Counted from the stretch's first letter, positions 41,097-49,861 are shown. The stretch: 64,000 nt of DNA from Vibrio panuliri (GCF_009938205.1 NZ_AP019654.1:2570540-2634539); one strand, 5' to 3'. Numbers and translations: made by a program. The notes: generated from the letters alone by a model not told the origin.

Positions 41097-42728
41097 TTAA
41101 GCAACTTTAAATTGCTGAATAATCGTCTGCATATTCGATGCTAACTGACTCAGTTCACTACAAGCTTGCGCAGTTTGTGTGGACCCAGCAGCCACCTCAA
41201 TCGATGAGTGATGAATATTCTCTACATTTCTCAGTAGCTCTTCAGATACTGAACTTTGCTCGCTACATGCGCTGGCAATTTGAATATTCATACTGGCGAT
41301 ATCGTCAACCGAGTTTCCAATTCCATCAATAATGCCACCGACAGAACTCGCTTGTTCGGTACATGAACCAATTGCTTCACAGCTTTTCGCCGTTGCCTCT
41401 ACTGCGCTTTTCGCCCGTTGTTGCAACTGTTCAATGATACGCACAATCTCCTCGGTAGAGCTTTGTGTTCTACCCGCTAAGGTGCGGACTTCATCAGCCA
41501 CAACCGCAAAGCCTCGTCCCTGTTCTCCCGCCCGAGCCGCTTCAATGGCAGCATTGAGCGCCAATAAGTTGGTTTGCTCTGCAATATTTTGGATGACATC
41601 GACCACCATACTGATATTGCTAGAGTCTTTTTCCAATTGTGCCACCATCGTTCCAGTGCTTTCTATGACCTCACGAGCGTAAACAATTTGCTCAGCAGCC
41701 GTTGATACGCCATCGGCACCTTGACGCGCTGTCGTGCTGGCAAATCCAGCCGCCGTTGAAGCCTCCTCAGTGTTGCTCGCGACTTCGTTAACCGTCGCTT
41801 GCAATTGATGCATCGCCGTCGCCACTAAGTTAATTTGATTTTGCTGGCTAATCATACCTTGCTCTGTTTGCTCAGAAACAGCGCTCACTTCCTCAATCGA
41901 CGCCGCTAATTGAGTGGCAGAACTGGCGATCTGCAAAACCATTTCATGTAATTTGGCTTGCATCTGAGCACAAGTATCCGCCAACTCACCTAGCTCATCT
42001 TGACCAAACTCACTACGATTGACGGTTTGAGTTAAGTCTCCAAGTGAAATCACTTTGGCTAACTCCATCACCTTGCTCAATGGCGCACATATCTGCTTGG
42101 TGAGCACCCATCCAGTGATCAACATAAAGGCAACTAAAGCACCGATACTCACTCCACCCACAAGCAATGTTTGGCTAACGCGCTCTTCTGCAACACGCTT
42201 ATCTTCTTCTATGTAGGCTTGGTTGAGGCTTTCCAGCGCACTCATAAACTCAAATGTCGTTTGGTACTGCTCATAACCATCGACTGTCAGGTCATTCGCT
42301 TCTGCAATTAAATCACTATCAACCAGCTCGCGAAATTCAGCCAACTGACTCTGATAGGCATGCCAACTTTGTTCTAAAGCCTTATATGCTGAGCGGTCTC
42401 TTTCGTCCCAAAGTCCCTGCTGATAAGCAGTTAAACTCTGAGCAATTTCATTTTCAAATTTGTCCATGTTCTCTTTCCAGATCGGTACAAGATCATGGTT
42501 TGGGTTAGCGACAATGGCGTACTGATCACGTCGAATCTCTTCAAGATTGATCTTCATATCTTTAACTTGCAGCACACTTGGCACCGTTGTATCAGTAAAT
42601 ACCACCAAAGCATCGCGGATATGATCGATTTGCTTGATCATAAAAAGAACTTGCATCGCAATCGCAATCGCAAGGGCCACAAAAATCACCGCAATTTTGT
42701 TTCTAATTTTTAAATCTCTAAAACTCAT
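41097..42728 (-). CDS. Methyl-accepting chemotaxis protein
   Basis: A 543-residue receptor. TM1 at about 12-30, a periplasmic four-helix-bundle sensor (about 31-185), TM2 (about 187-207), HAMP (about 208-262) and a long signalling coiled coil. The hairpin tip is [31 protein letters not shown], split as [20 protein letters not shown] and [11 protein letters not shown], and couples to CheA/CheW. The ligand cannot be told. It ends QQFKVA, with no CheR-tethering pentapeptide. It stands alone, with 368 bp of empty DNA upstream. Confidence 0.93.
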   Translation of the reverse strand: MSFRDLKIRNKIAVIFVALAIAIAMQVLFMIKQIDHIRDALVVFTDTTVPSVLQVKDMKINLEEIRRDQYAIVANPNHDLVPIWKENMDKFENEIAQSLTAYQQGLWDERDRSAYKALEQSWHAYQSQLAEFRELVDSDLIAEANDLTVDGYEQYQTTFEFMSALESLNQAYIEEDKRVAEERVSQTLLVGGVSIGALVAFMLITGWVLTKQICAPLSKVMELAKVISLGDLTQTVNRSEFGQDELGELADTCAQMQAKLHEMVLQIASSATQLAASIEEVSAVSEQTEQGMISQQNQINLVATAMHQLQATVNEVASNTEEASTAAGFASTTARQGADGVSTAAEQIVYAREVIESTGTMVAQLEKDSSNISMVVDVIQNIAEQTNLLALNAAIEAARAGEQGRGFAVVADEVRTLAGRTQSSTEEIVRIIEQLQQRAKSAVEATAKSCEAIGSCTEQASSVGGIIDGIGNSVDDIASMNIQIASACSEQSSVSEELLRNVENIHHSSIEVAAGSTQTAQACSELSQLASNMQTIIQQFKVA

Positions 42729-43096
42729 GACTCACCAGAATTTTCAACTATGAAAAAGTTAATTCAGCAAACGAATTAACCACCAAATTAGATTTATCCA
42801 GCTTATATACGCCTAATATTTTTTAATGACACTCACAAAATATATTTTGCGATTCACTTCACATAGAACTAACGATTTAAAAGCTAAGTCACGGAAATAT
42901 AAGTAATTGGTTTAATTTAAATGAGCAATTGAGTGAACAAAGTGTTAAGCCAGCGTCATACGAGAACTTGTTGTTTTTCAAACCAATGAAGCAGAAGAGG
43001 GGAACTTGATAACTTATCGACACGCGCTACTTTTAACTAACAGGGAACTATTCTGCGGCACGGCATAATAAGTCGCAAATCACCACGGGAACTTAA
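42729..43096. other. Intergenic region with no recognisable feature
   Basis: AT-rich DNA between the divergent chemotaxis receptor and MltF-like genes. It must hold both promoters, but I see no convincing promoter, operator, RNA or reading frame. Confidence 0.5.
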
Positions 43097-44539
43097 ATGG
43101 TCAAAGTGATATTACTCACGCTGTTATGCTTACTACCTCTCACCTCCTCCGCGTTGTCTCTTACCCCTCTGGATAAGCAACCACATTTTGGTGATTTACC
43201 GACATTGGAGAAAAAGGGGGTTATCCGCGTGCTCGTATCAGCCGATCTGGGTTTTTATTACATCGAGGCAGGACAACCCAAAGGTATCTTAGCTGAACTG
43301 CTTTATCATTTTGAAAAGCAACTCAAAAAGCGCTCTTCATACCTTAATTTACAGGTGATTCCTGTCGAGCGAGACGATCTCCTGCCACTGCTTGTGCAAG
43401 GGTATGGTGATTTAGTTGTAGCAAATCTTACTATTACAGAGCAGCGCCTTGGGCAAGTTGATTTCAGTACTCCAGTGCGCAAAGGTGTCGACGAATGGAT
43501 CATTACCAACCAAAAAACACCGCAATATACAAATATCACCCAATTAAGTGGTAAAGAATTTTGGGTAAGGGCAAGTTCGAGTTACTTTGAAAGCCTGCAA
43601 GCGTTGAATAACAAACTCAATAAACTAGGTAAACCGCCAGTCTTAATTCGTTTTCTGCAAGAAACGCTACAAGACTACGAAATCATGGAGATGGTTAATC
43701 AAGGTCATATTAAAGCGACCGTGCTTGATAGCCATAAGAGTGAGTTATGGTTAAGCGTAATGAACAATATTCGAGCCCACAAAGCGCTTCCCTTACGTCA
43801 ACATGGCGAGATTGCGTGGGCGATGCGAAAACAAAGCCCAAAACTAAAATCGGTCGTCAATCAGTATCTCGCGAAACACCGCTCTGGCACGTTAATGGGC
43901 AACGTGATTTATGGAAAATATCTCGACAGCACCCGCTGGCTAAGGCAAGTATTAGATCCCAACAATATTCGCAAACTGGAGTCGCTATCGCAGATCTTCG
44001 TCAAATACTCTTCACGCTATAACTTCGACCCTTTAATGATTTCAGCGCAAGGCTATCAAGAGTCAGGGTTAGATCAGCGTAAGGTCTCACACATGGGAGC
44101 GGTAGGTATCATGCAGGTCTTGCCGAGTACCGCAAGAGATCCCAACATCAATATTCGCAACATCTATAACACCGATAGCAATATTCACGCGGGTGTAAAG
44201 TACATGCGCTTTATCAAAGACCGCTACTTTAACGAGATGGACATTACTGCTGACAATAAAGTCTACTTTGCACTTGCAGCCTACAACGCAGGACCGGGTA
44301 ACATCCGCAAGATGCGTCGACTTGCGCGCCAGCAAGGCTATGATGAAAATAAATGGTTTAAGAATGTTGAGATCGTGACAAGACGCAATATAGGCAGAGA
44401 GCCAGTTCAATATGTCTCCAATATCAATCGCTATTTCATTATCTACACACAGCTTGCATTACTACAAGATAGTCGCAGTCAATCAAATCATTCACAAACT
44501 AACCCGCTGATATTCCCAATTGAAATAGAGGAGAAATAA
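43097..44539 (+). CDS. MltF-like lytic transglycosylase with periplasmic binding domain
   Basis: 480 residues: a signal peptide (about 1-19), a solute-binding type 3 domain (about 35-265; LPTLEKKGVIRVLVSADLGF, GYGDLVVANLTITEQR), then an SLT catalytic domain (about 300-420; catalytic Glu in AQGYQESGLDQ, then GAVGIMQVLPSTA and ALAAYNAGPGN). MltF-type enzymes cut the glycan between MurNAc and GlcNAc, giving 1,6-anhydro ends, under control of the binding domain. It lacks a lipobox, unlike some relatives, so it is probably soluble in the periplasm. MltF proper is one option; I leave the symbol blank because vibrios have several such paralogues. Confidence 0.88.
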   Translation: MVKVILLTLLCLLPLTSSALSLTPLDKQPHFGDLPTLEKKGVIRVLVSADLGFYYIEAGQPKGILAELLYHFEKQLKKRSSYLNLQVIPVERDDLLPLLVQGYGDLVVANLTITEQRLGQVDFSTPVRKGVDEWIITNQKTPQYTNITQLSGKEFWVRASSSYFESLQALNNKLNKLGKPPVLIRFLQETLQDYEIMEMVNQGHIKATVLDSHKSELWLSVMNNIRAHKALPLRQHGEIAWAMRKQSPKLKSVVNQYLAKHRSGTLMGNVIYGKYLDSTRWLRQVLDPNNIRKLESLSQIFVKYSSRYNFDPLMISAQGYQESGLDQRKVSHMGAVGIMQVLPSTARDPNINIRNIYNTDSNIHAGVKYMRFIKDRYFNEMDITADNKVYFALAAYNAGPGNIRKMRRLARQQGYDENKWFKNVEIVTRRNIGREPVQYVSNINRYFIIYTQLALLQDSRSQSNHSQTNPLIFPIEIEEK

Positions 44540-44586
44540 CCAAGTCAGTGAGAAAAAGGGGGAATGTAGCTACGACGAAGTTTTTT

Positions 44587-44602
44587 GGTGATATAAATCA
44601 CA
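44587..44602. promoter_or_regulatory. CRP-like site, distal
   Basis: GGTGATATAAATCACA fits TGTGA-N6-TCACA with one mismatch. The core also resembles an FNR site. Confidence 0.5.
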
Positions 44603-44798
44603 ACACTGGAGTGATTAAGGTTTGAGCAGATGATGTTTTTAGGTCGCATTAGTGCCCTAAAAAACAGAGGCTTTTTAGCAAGAGACCCTTACCAATCTAA
44701 CGTGTTTTTTTCGTTTCACAAGCTTTTTCAACCTATGATTCAAAGACAGTTTGAGAAAGATCACAAATGAATCCGAGCAAAAATAACCCCTTCAAAAT

Positions 44799-44814
44799 AG
44801 TGATACAGATCACA
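44799..44814. promoter_or_regulatory. CRP-like site, proximal to raiA
   Basis: AGTGATACAGATCACA fits TGTGA-N6-TCACA with one mismatch. It is centred about 75 bp before the raiA start, a plausible activator position. CRP control of raiA is known in enterics. Confidence 0.6.
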
Positions 44815-44851
44815 TTCTTTCCTGCCTGAATCAGTAATCTGGAGTTAACCC

Positions 44852-44884
44852 ATGAGGGATGCTACAGAGGAAAAACATTTATGA
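44852..44884 (+). CDS. Possible 10-aa leader peptide overlapping raiA
   Basis: ATG at 44852 follows GGAG at good spacing and reads MRDATEEKHL; its TGA stop overlaps the raiA ATG (ATGA). It could couple raiA translation to upstream initiation, or be chance. Confidence 0.3.
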   Translation: MRDATEEKHL

Positions 44885-45210
44885 AAGTAAACATCACTGG
44901 TAAAAACATCGACATCACCTCTGCAATCCGCACGCACATTGAGAGCAAGTTTAAAAAACTTGAGAAATGGCAAGTAGACATTATTGGCTGCCAAACTTCG
45001 TTTAGCGAAGAGCCAAACAAACAGATGAAATTTGAAGCAGTTATCACGGTACCAAAAGGAAAATTAGTTGCTTCAGCAATCCACGAAGATTTATACGCTG
45101 CCGTTAATGAGGTAGAACAGAAACTAGAACGTCAGCTAAACAAACTACGCCATAAACCAGAAGCTCGCCGCAGCGATAAGCCGGAGCTTGAAGTAGAAGA
45201 CGCGGAATAA
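44881..45210 (+). CDS. raiA: RaiA, ribosome-associated inhibitor (YfiA family)
   Basis: A 109-residue short HPF/RaiA protein. It begins MKVNITGKNIDITSAIRTHI and has the typical LASAIHEDLYAAVN-like segment (here LVASAIHEDLYAAVNEVEQK), with the acidic C-terminal tail of RaiA. It binds the 30S decoding centre and silences ribosomes in stationary phase or cold. Position between bamD and pheL-pheA matches E. coli raiA. AGAGGA precedes the ATG. Confidence 0.92.
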   Translation: MKVNITGKNIDITSAIRTHIESKFKKLEKWQVDIIGCQTSFSEEPNKQMKFEAVITVPKGKLVASAIHEDLYAAVNEVEQKLERQLNKLRHKPEARRSDKPELEVEDAE

Positions 45211-45224
45211 TTAAACGATGTGAG

Positions 45225-45252
45225 AAATAGCGCCGTAAGGCGCTATTTTTTT
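45225..45252 (+). terminator. Terminator after raiA
   Basis: AAATAGCGCC / GGCGCTATTT stem, loop GTAA, followed by a T-run. It ends only a few bases before the pheL -35 element. Confidence 0.88.
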
Positions 45253-45254
45253 GC

Positions 45255-45283
45255 TTGACGCTGAAAACACGGTTGCTTATTGT
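45255..45283 (+). promoter_or_regulatory. Promoter of pheL-pheA
   Basis: -35 TTGACG (45255-45260) and -10 TATTGT (45278-45283) are 17 bp apart, 21 bp before the pheL start codon. Confidence 0.7.
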
Positions 45284-45304
45284 GTTTAACAACACATACT
45301 GTGA

Positions 45305-45361
45305 ATGAAATTTATGCGATTAACCCAACTGTTCTTTTTCGACTTGTTTTTTCTCCAATAG
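45305..45361 (+). CDS. pheL: PheL leader peptide
   Basis: An 18-residue peptide, MKFMRLTQLFFFDLFFLQ, with six phenylalanines. When charged tRNA-Phe is scarce the ribosome stalls on the Phe codons and the downstream attenuator cannot form, so pheA is expressed. The layout (promoter, Phe-rich peptide, terminator, pheA) is that of E. coli pheL, though the peptide sequence is quite different. Confidence 0.9.
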   Translation: MKFMRLTQLFFFDLFFLQ

Positions 45362-45366
45362 GTTTT

Positions 45367-45436
45367 GGAGGCTGACTCGTTTGCGGAAGATAAGTCAAAA
45401 ACGAACAGAAAGCCTCCCTCTAGGGAGGTTTTTTTA
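45367..45436 (+). promoter_or_regulatory. pheA transcription attenuator
   Basis: The terminator is AAAGCCTCCC (45409-45418) / GGGAGGTTTT (45423-45432) with loop TCTA and a T-run. GGAGGCT at 45367-45373, just past the pheL stop codon, can instead pair with AGCCTCC at 45411-45417, forming the antiterminator. The choice depends on ribosome position on pheL. Confidence 0.85.
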
Positions 45437-45451
45437 TTTAAGGATAATAGG

Positions 45452-46630
45452 ATGACAGAACCACAATACTCTCTTGACGAAATTCGAGTTCGACTCAACG
45501 AACTCGACGATAAACTGTTACAGCTACTTTCTGAGCGCCGTAAGATGAGTATTGAAGTCGCGAAAAGTAAAGTCGAGACGGCAAAACCCGTTCGCGACGC
45601 CGAACGCGAGCAGCAGTTACTGGTGAAACTGATCAATAGTGGTCTTGAGAAATATGACCTAGATGCGCAATACATCACGAAACTGTTTCACGCCATCATC
45701 GAAGATTCTGTTCTGCTTCAGCAAGCTTACTTGCAAAACTTGGCTAACCCTCAACTAAGCCGAAAGCCGCTTGCTCGGGTCGCCTTTTTAGGTTCCAAAG
45801 GATCATACTCTCACTTAGCCAGTCGAGAGTATTTCAGCCGTAAAAACACTGAGCTTATTGAACTAAACTGTGACGGTTTTCGCGATGTCGCCACAACCGT
45901 TGAGTCAGGGCATGCAGACTATGGCGTTTTGCCAATTGAAAATACCAGTTCTGGCTCAATCAACGAAGTCTATGACTTACTCCAACATACCACCCTATAT
46001 ATCGTTGGTGAGATTACTTTGCCGATTGAGCACTGTTTAGTCGCCACCGAAGAGATTCGTCTTGAAAACCTAACGACACTCTATTCACATCCTCAACCCC
46101 ATCAGCAATGCAGTGAATTTTTAGGTCGATTAAAGAATATCGAGCTAAAAACCTGCGCAAGCACCGCTGATGCGATGCAAAAAGTGCGAGAACTAAATCG
46201 CACTGATGTTGCAGCGATCGGCAATGCATCATCAGGGAAGCTCTATGGTCTTCAAGCTATTCAGGGCAATATTGCTAACCAAACAGAAAATCATACTCGC
46301 TTCATTATTGTCGCGCGTAAACCTGTTGAAGTCTCGCCGCAAATTCCGGCGAAAACGACCCTGATTATGTCCACATCACAAGAGACGGGATCACTGGTTG
46401 CAACCTTACTTGTGCTGCAGCGCTATCAAATTAACATGACCAAGCTGGAGTCTCGTCCAATCATGGGCAACCCATGGGAGGAGATGTTCTATGTCGATGT
46501 CGATGCCCACTTAGATTCAGAAAATATGCAAACCGCACTGTCTGAGCTGACTCGCATCACTAAACACTTGAAAGTGCTCGGTTGCTATCCAAGCGAAAAT
46601 GTTAAACCGACGCAAGTGAAACTCATTTAA
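45452..46630 (+). CDS. pheA: Chorismate mutase / prephenate dehydratase
   Basis: A 392-residue bifunctional enzyme. Chorismate mutase domain (about 1-95; LNELDDKLLQLLSERRKMSI), prephenate dehydratase domain (about 105-285; VAFLGSKGSYSHLASREYF, GVLPIENTSSGSINEVYDLL, HTRFIIVAR) and C-terminal ACT domain with the Phe-binding motif KLESRPIMGNPWEE. It makes phenylpyruvate for phenylalanine. The ATG at 45452 follows AAGGATAATAGG. The longer frame from 45365 runs through the attenuator and is not real. Confidence 0.97.
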   Translation: MTEPQYSLDEIRVRLNELDDKLLQLLSERRKMSIEVAKSKVETAKPVRDAEREQQLLVKLINSGLEKYDLDAQYITKLFHAIIEDSVLLQQAYLQNLANPQLSRKPLARVAFLGSKGSYSHLASREYFSRKNTELIELNCDGFRDVATTVESGHADYGVLPIENTSSGSINEVYDLLQHTTLYIVGEITLPIEHCLVATEEIRLENLTTLYSHPQPHQQCSEFLGRLKNIELKTCASTADAMQKVRELNRTDVAAIGNASSGKLYGLQAIQGNIANQTENHTRFIIVARKPVEVSPQIPAKTTLIMSTSQETGSLVATLLVLQRYQINMTKLESRPIMGNPWEEMFYVDVDAHLDSENMQTALSELTRITKHLKVLGCYPSENVKPTQVKLI

Positions 46631-46648
46631 TCCGCTTTCAGGCTACCC

Positions 46649-46685
46649 CATGCAAGCACGTTGACTGATGTTCAGTGCTTGCATG
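46649..46685. repeat. Perfect inverted repeat after pheA
   Basis: CATGCAAGCAC (46649-46659) and GTGCTTGCATG (46675-46685) form an 11-base perfect stem with a 15-base loop, 18 bp after the pheA stop codon. No U-tract follows on either strand. Confidence 0.6.
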
Positions 46686-46743
46686 CCACTTCCACAGTGA
46701 CAATTCTTCCAACCGATAAATATCCCAGCGCTCTGTCTCACAC

Positions 46744-46995
46744 TCACCCTCTACCACCAGCTAAAGATCTCAAAATCAATGTAATAAATGTAACGACAAT
46801 CAAAGCTGCAACGGCCTGCAGAAGTTGACTAAAACTAGTGATGGATTTCAGTGAAATTGATGCATTATTGAGCACCAAAATGTAATTCAGCGTCGTTAGG
46901 CCAAACAGAATAGGCTCTTTCTGGCGATAACCTAAGCCTAAAAGCCCAGAATCTAAGTCTGTTGTTAAATGACCATGAAACTCAATACAAGAGTC
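46744..46995 (-). pseudogene. Headless reading frame, probable gene remnant
   Basis: A minus-strand frame runs open for about 84 codons to a TGA at 46744 with no ATG; the first stop upstream lies inside the mbaA start region. Its content looks protein-like: DLDSGLLGLGYRQKEPILFG, then TLNYILVLNNASISLKS and a hydrophobic stretch QLLQAVAALIVVTFITLILR. I do not recognise the family; a membrane protein C-terminus is a reasonable reading. It could be chance, or the tail of a gene lost when this spot was rearranged. Confidence 0.35.
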
Positions 46996-49320
46996 CTGTT
47001 ACTCGTTGCCCCCGTGATACTACTCAGCGCTGCGATTTCGAGTTATGGCATCTATGAAAATCAAAAAGATGCGCTCATCAAGCGAGAAACCAGTTATTTG
47101 CAGTTAACGATGGAAAAACTTGCCGGTCACTTTCGGCAGTCCTATGCGTTGGTCAACAGTTACGCATTGACCTTATCCCGCAGTGAAATTGTTTTAAAAT
47201 ATCTGCGCAATCAAGGAAACGCATTTATCGAAGTCGACATGCTCAATAGCATGCAACGAATCATCAACAGTTTTCAGTCTGTCTCGCAAGACTCTATTGG
47301 CATTGCCATCTTAGATGACCAGTACAAACCTAGATTCTTTGCCGACAATCAAAAAGATCCTTTCTCCACCATCGATATTCGTGCATTAGAATACGTTCGG
47401 CTTGCCAATACCTTAGGTGGCAACAAAGAGCATATTGGTTTTAGTAAAAACCAGCAGGGTCAAAGTATTTTGATTCACTATCAAGTCATTGAACCTAAGA
47501 TCTGGAACAAAGCACTCCCCAGTAGCGGTGCGGGCAACACTTTATTTATGGTCTATATGACTCTTGAGCAGTTTGATCAATTACAACGTTTAATCGAATT
47601 TGACACCGATAGCTCGATCTTTTTTACTGATCAAGCGGTGGATAAGAGCGGGCTCAATCAATCCATTGAACTCAAGTCTGGGCTATTTGCCACCCTTGAC
47701 CCTGCCCAGTACTTGCTGGAAGAGAAACTGCGAGAAATTAAGTCACGACTCTTTGTTTTCTTTATCGGCTCATCGATCTTCACCCTGCTACTATTGTTGC
47801 GTTTACTCTATCACCATGTCACTAGTCCACTCACCAAGCTCGACAAACAGTTACTCGAGTTAGAAAGAAACCAACGCAATAACATCGATAGATTACCCAA
47901 CAACGACGAGATTGGGCGTCTGTCTGAACGGTTTTACAGCATGTATCAGGAGTTACAATCTGCCTATCAAAAAACCAAAGCGCTGGCTGAAAACGACCAC
48001 CTAACGGGACTAGCCAATCGCTATCAATTTCAAAATCATGTGCGACATCGCCTTGCCAACAACGCCCACTGTCAACACGCGTGGATCCTCTACATTGACT
48101 TAGATAACTTTAAATACGTTAACGACAAATACGGACACTGTGCGGGCGATAAACTGCTCACCAACTTCGCCAACCATATTCAAACACTGTGTCAAGACTG
48201 GCAAATCATTAACCATGTCAACTGTTTACCTGCAAGGCTTTCTGGTGATGAATTTGCGATTTTTGTTGCCGCGGGGGGACATAACAACCATGCAGATACT
48301 CTCGCTCAAGCGATTCTCGACCCCTTGGTGGATACCAGTGACTCACCACTGGGCAACTTACCGATTACCGCAAGTATTGGCATCGCGCGCTATCCCAGCG
48401 ACGGAAAGAGCTTAGAAAGCCTACTCTCTAATGCAGACACCGCCATGTATCAGGCTAAACGTGCAGGGAAAAACCAAGTCTCTTATTATTCCGAGAAATT
48501 AGACAGTAGTGTCAGACGACGGACTCAAATTGAACGAGCCTTGCGAAGTGGTGAGTTTGATAAAGAGTTTTCCCTACGCTATCAACCCTACTACAACCGA
48601 AGTGGTGAGCAACTGGTTGGTGTTGAAGCGCTATTGCGTTGGCATTCACCAAAACTTGGTAAAGTTGCGCCAGAAGAATTTATACCTATCTCAGAGCAAA
48701 CAGGAATATTTGGCAATATTGACCGCTGGGTAATCGAGCAAGCCTTCCGTGACTTTTCTGGACTCCAAGCGATGTTTGAGCATGAAATTCAACTGTCGAT
48801 CAACCTCTCGTCTGCTGAACTCGACTCCAAGCAACTCGCGGTTTTTATCCAGATGATGTCTTTGCAGTATCAAGTAAAACCGCACCTGGTGGACTTTGAA
48901 ATCACTGAAACTTTCGCGACTGACTCCCAAAGCTACTCCTTGCTCCATGAACTCTCAACCATGGGATTTAAACTCGCGATCGATGATTTTGGTTCTGGCT
49001 ATACATCTATCACACAGCTAGTAGAATATCCGGTACAGAAGATTAAACTGGATCGCGAATTTTTAGCGGCACTAATCAAGACTGACAACCGCAAAGTGGT
49101 AAAACCCTTGGTTGATTTATGTCACTCTCAAGCCATGATCGTCACTGCTGAGGGCATAGAGTCAGAGGATATGCATAATTGGCTTGCAGACAATCAATGT
49201 GATTTTATGCAGGGCTATTACCTTTCTCCACCAGTCAAACTTAGTCAGTTGCGAGAATTTGCCAGTGCTAAAAAGGTAGAGAATCATGCCCACTCAAACA
49301 GTCATCGTTGCTTCGCTTAA
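46975..49320 (+). CDS. mbaA: MbaA-type GGDEF/EAL membrane protein
   Basis: 781 residues. TM1 at about 6-24, a periplasmic sensor of about 230 residues, TM2 (about 258-280), HAMP, a GGDEF domain with RLSGDEF (first Gly replaced by Ser, no RxxD site before it) and an EAL domain with its key motifs kept (VEALLRW, INLSSAEL, EITET, IDDFGSGYTS, KLDREF, EGIES, QGYYLSPP). Phosphodiesterase activity is therefore likely; cyclase activity is possible. By synteny (pheA, mbaA, yjjX) and N-terminus MKLNTRVLLLVAPVILLSA it matches V. cholerae MbaA, which answers polyamines through periplasmic NspS. No nspS gene is present here. The start at 46975 is preferred over 46969. Confidence 0.85.
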   Translation: MKLNTRVLLLVAPVILLSAAISSYGIYENQKDALIKRETSYLQLTMEKLAGHFRQSYALVNSYALTLSRSEIVLKYLRNQGNAFIEVDMLNSMQRIINSFQSVSQDSIGIAILDDQYKPRFFADNQKDPFSTIDIRALEYVRLANTLGGNKEHIGFSKNQQGQSILIHYQVIEPKIWNKALPSSGAGNTLFMVYMTLEQFDQLQRLIEFDTDSSIFFTDQAVDKSGLNQSIELKSGLFATLDPAQYLLEEKLREIKSRLFVFFIGSSIFTLLLLLRLLYHHVTSPLTKLDKQLLELERNQRNNIDRLPNNDEIGRLSERFYSMYQELQSAYQKTKALAENDHLTGLANRYQFQNHVRHRLANNAHCQHAWILYIDLDNFKYVNDKYGHCAGDKLLTNFANHIQTLCQDWQIINHVNCLPARLSGDEFAIFVAAGGHNNHADTLAQAILDPLVDTSDSPLGNLPITASIGIARYPSDGKSLESLLSNADTAMYQAKRAGKNQVSYYSEKLDSSVRRRTQIERALRSGEFDKEFSLRYQPYYNRSGEQLVGVEALLRWHSPKLGKVAPEEFIPISEQTGIFGNIDRWVIEQAFRDFSGLQAMFEHEIQLSINLSSAELDSKQLAVFIQMMSLQYQVKPHLVDFEITETFATDSQSYSLLHELSTMGFKLAIDDFGSGYTSITQLVEYPVQKIKLDREFLAALIKTDNRKVVKPLVDLCHSQAMIVTAEGIESEDMHNWLADNQCDFMQGYYLSPPVKLSQLREFASAKKVENHAHSNSHRCFA

Positions 49321-49816
49321 CCCAGCTAAAATAGCGGCGGTTGAAAGCGCCTTTAAAGCGACATTTCCTAGCCAAGATTTTCATTTCCAAGGTATCAGTG
49401 TGGCTAGTGATGTTGCAGCTCAACCGATGAGCAATCAAGAAACCTATCAAGGAGCCCGCAATCGAGTTAAAAATGCCAAACTCGCGGCAAACGGAGACTT
49501 TTACGTCGGGCTAGAAGGAGGGGTAGAAGAAGGCGTTACTTTTGCTTGGATGGTCATTGAATCGGCAACCCATCGCGGCGAGTCACGTTCCGCAGGAATG
49601 ATGCTTCCACCCAATGTCGCCGCTCAATTAAGTGCGGAAAGCGAGTTGGGAGATATCATGGATAAAGAGTTTGATACGCATAATATTAAACAAAAAGGCG
49701 GAGCCATAGGCCTACTAACCAAGCATCAGTTAACTCGCAGCTCGGTCTACCATCAAGCTTTGATTTTAGCGCTGATTCCTTTCGCTAACTTAGAGCTTTA
49801 CCCTGCGAACCTCTAA
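49286..49816 (+). CDS. yjjX: YjjX, non-canonical purine NTPase (ITP/XTP phosphatase)
   Basis: A 176-residue enzyme that removes ITP and XTP from the nucleotide pool. Motifs: VASLNPAKIAAVESAF, GARNRVKNAKLA and DFYVGLEGGVEEG. The start overlaps the end of mbaA by 35 bp in another frame, so the two are cotranscribed. It converges on trpR-slt; yjjX, trpR and slt are also neighbours in E. coli. Confidence 0.93.
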   Translation: MPTQTVIVASLNPAKIAAVESAFKATFPSQDFHFQGISVASDVAAQPMSNQETYQGARNRVKNAKLAANGDFYVGLEGGVEEGVTFAWMVIESATHRGESRSAGMMLPPNVAAQLSAESELGDIMDKEFDTHNIKQKGGAIGLLTKHQLTRSSVYHQALILALIPFANLELYPANL

Positions 49817-49838
49817 CTTACTAAGCGATTAAAAAAAG

Positions 49839-49861
49839 AAAAGGTGCTCTAAGCACCTTTT
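49839..49861. terminator. Bidirectional terminator between yjjX and trpR
   Basis: AAAAGGTGCT / AGCACCTTTT with a three-base loop and flanking A and T runs. Confidence 0.82.

Larger units (their letters stand above)
44540..44880 (+). promoter_or_regulatory. Upstream region of raiA
   Basis: 341 bp without a full gene. It holds two CRP/FNR-like dyads (44587-44602, 44799-44814) and a ten-codon frame overlapping the raiA start. I see no clear terminator for the MltF-like gene. Confidence 0.5.

Noticed and set aside
45365..45451. N-terminal extension of pheA
   Set aside because: The extra 29 codons run through the attenuator; the ATG at 45452 has a ribosome-binding site and gives the family N-terminus.
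46649..46685. Strong hairpin after pheA as a rho-independent terminator
   Set aside because: The stem is perfect but no U-tract follows on either strand, so it is listed as an inverted repeat only.
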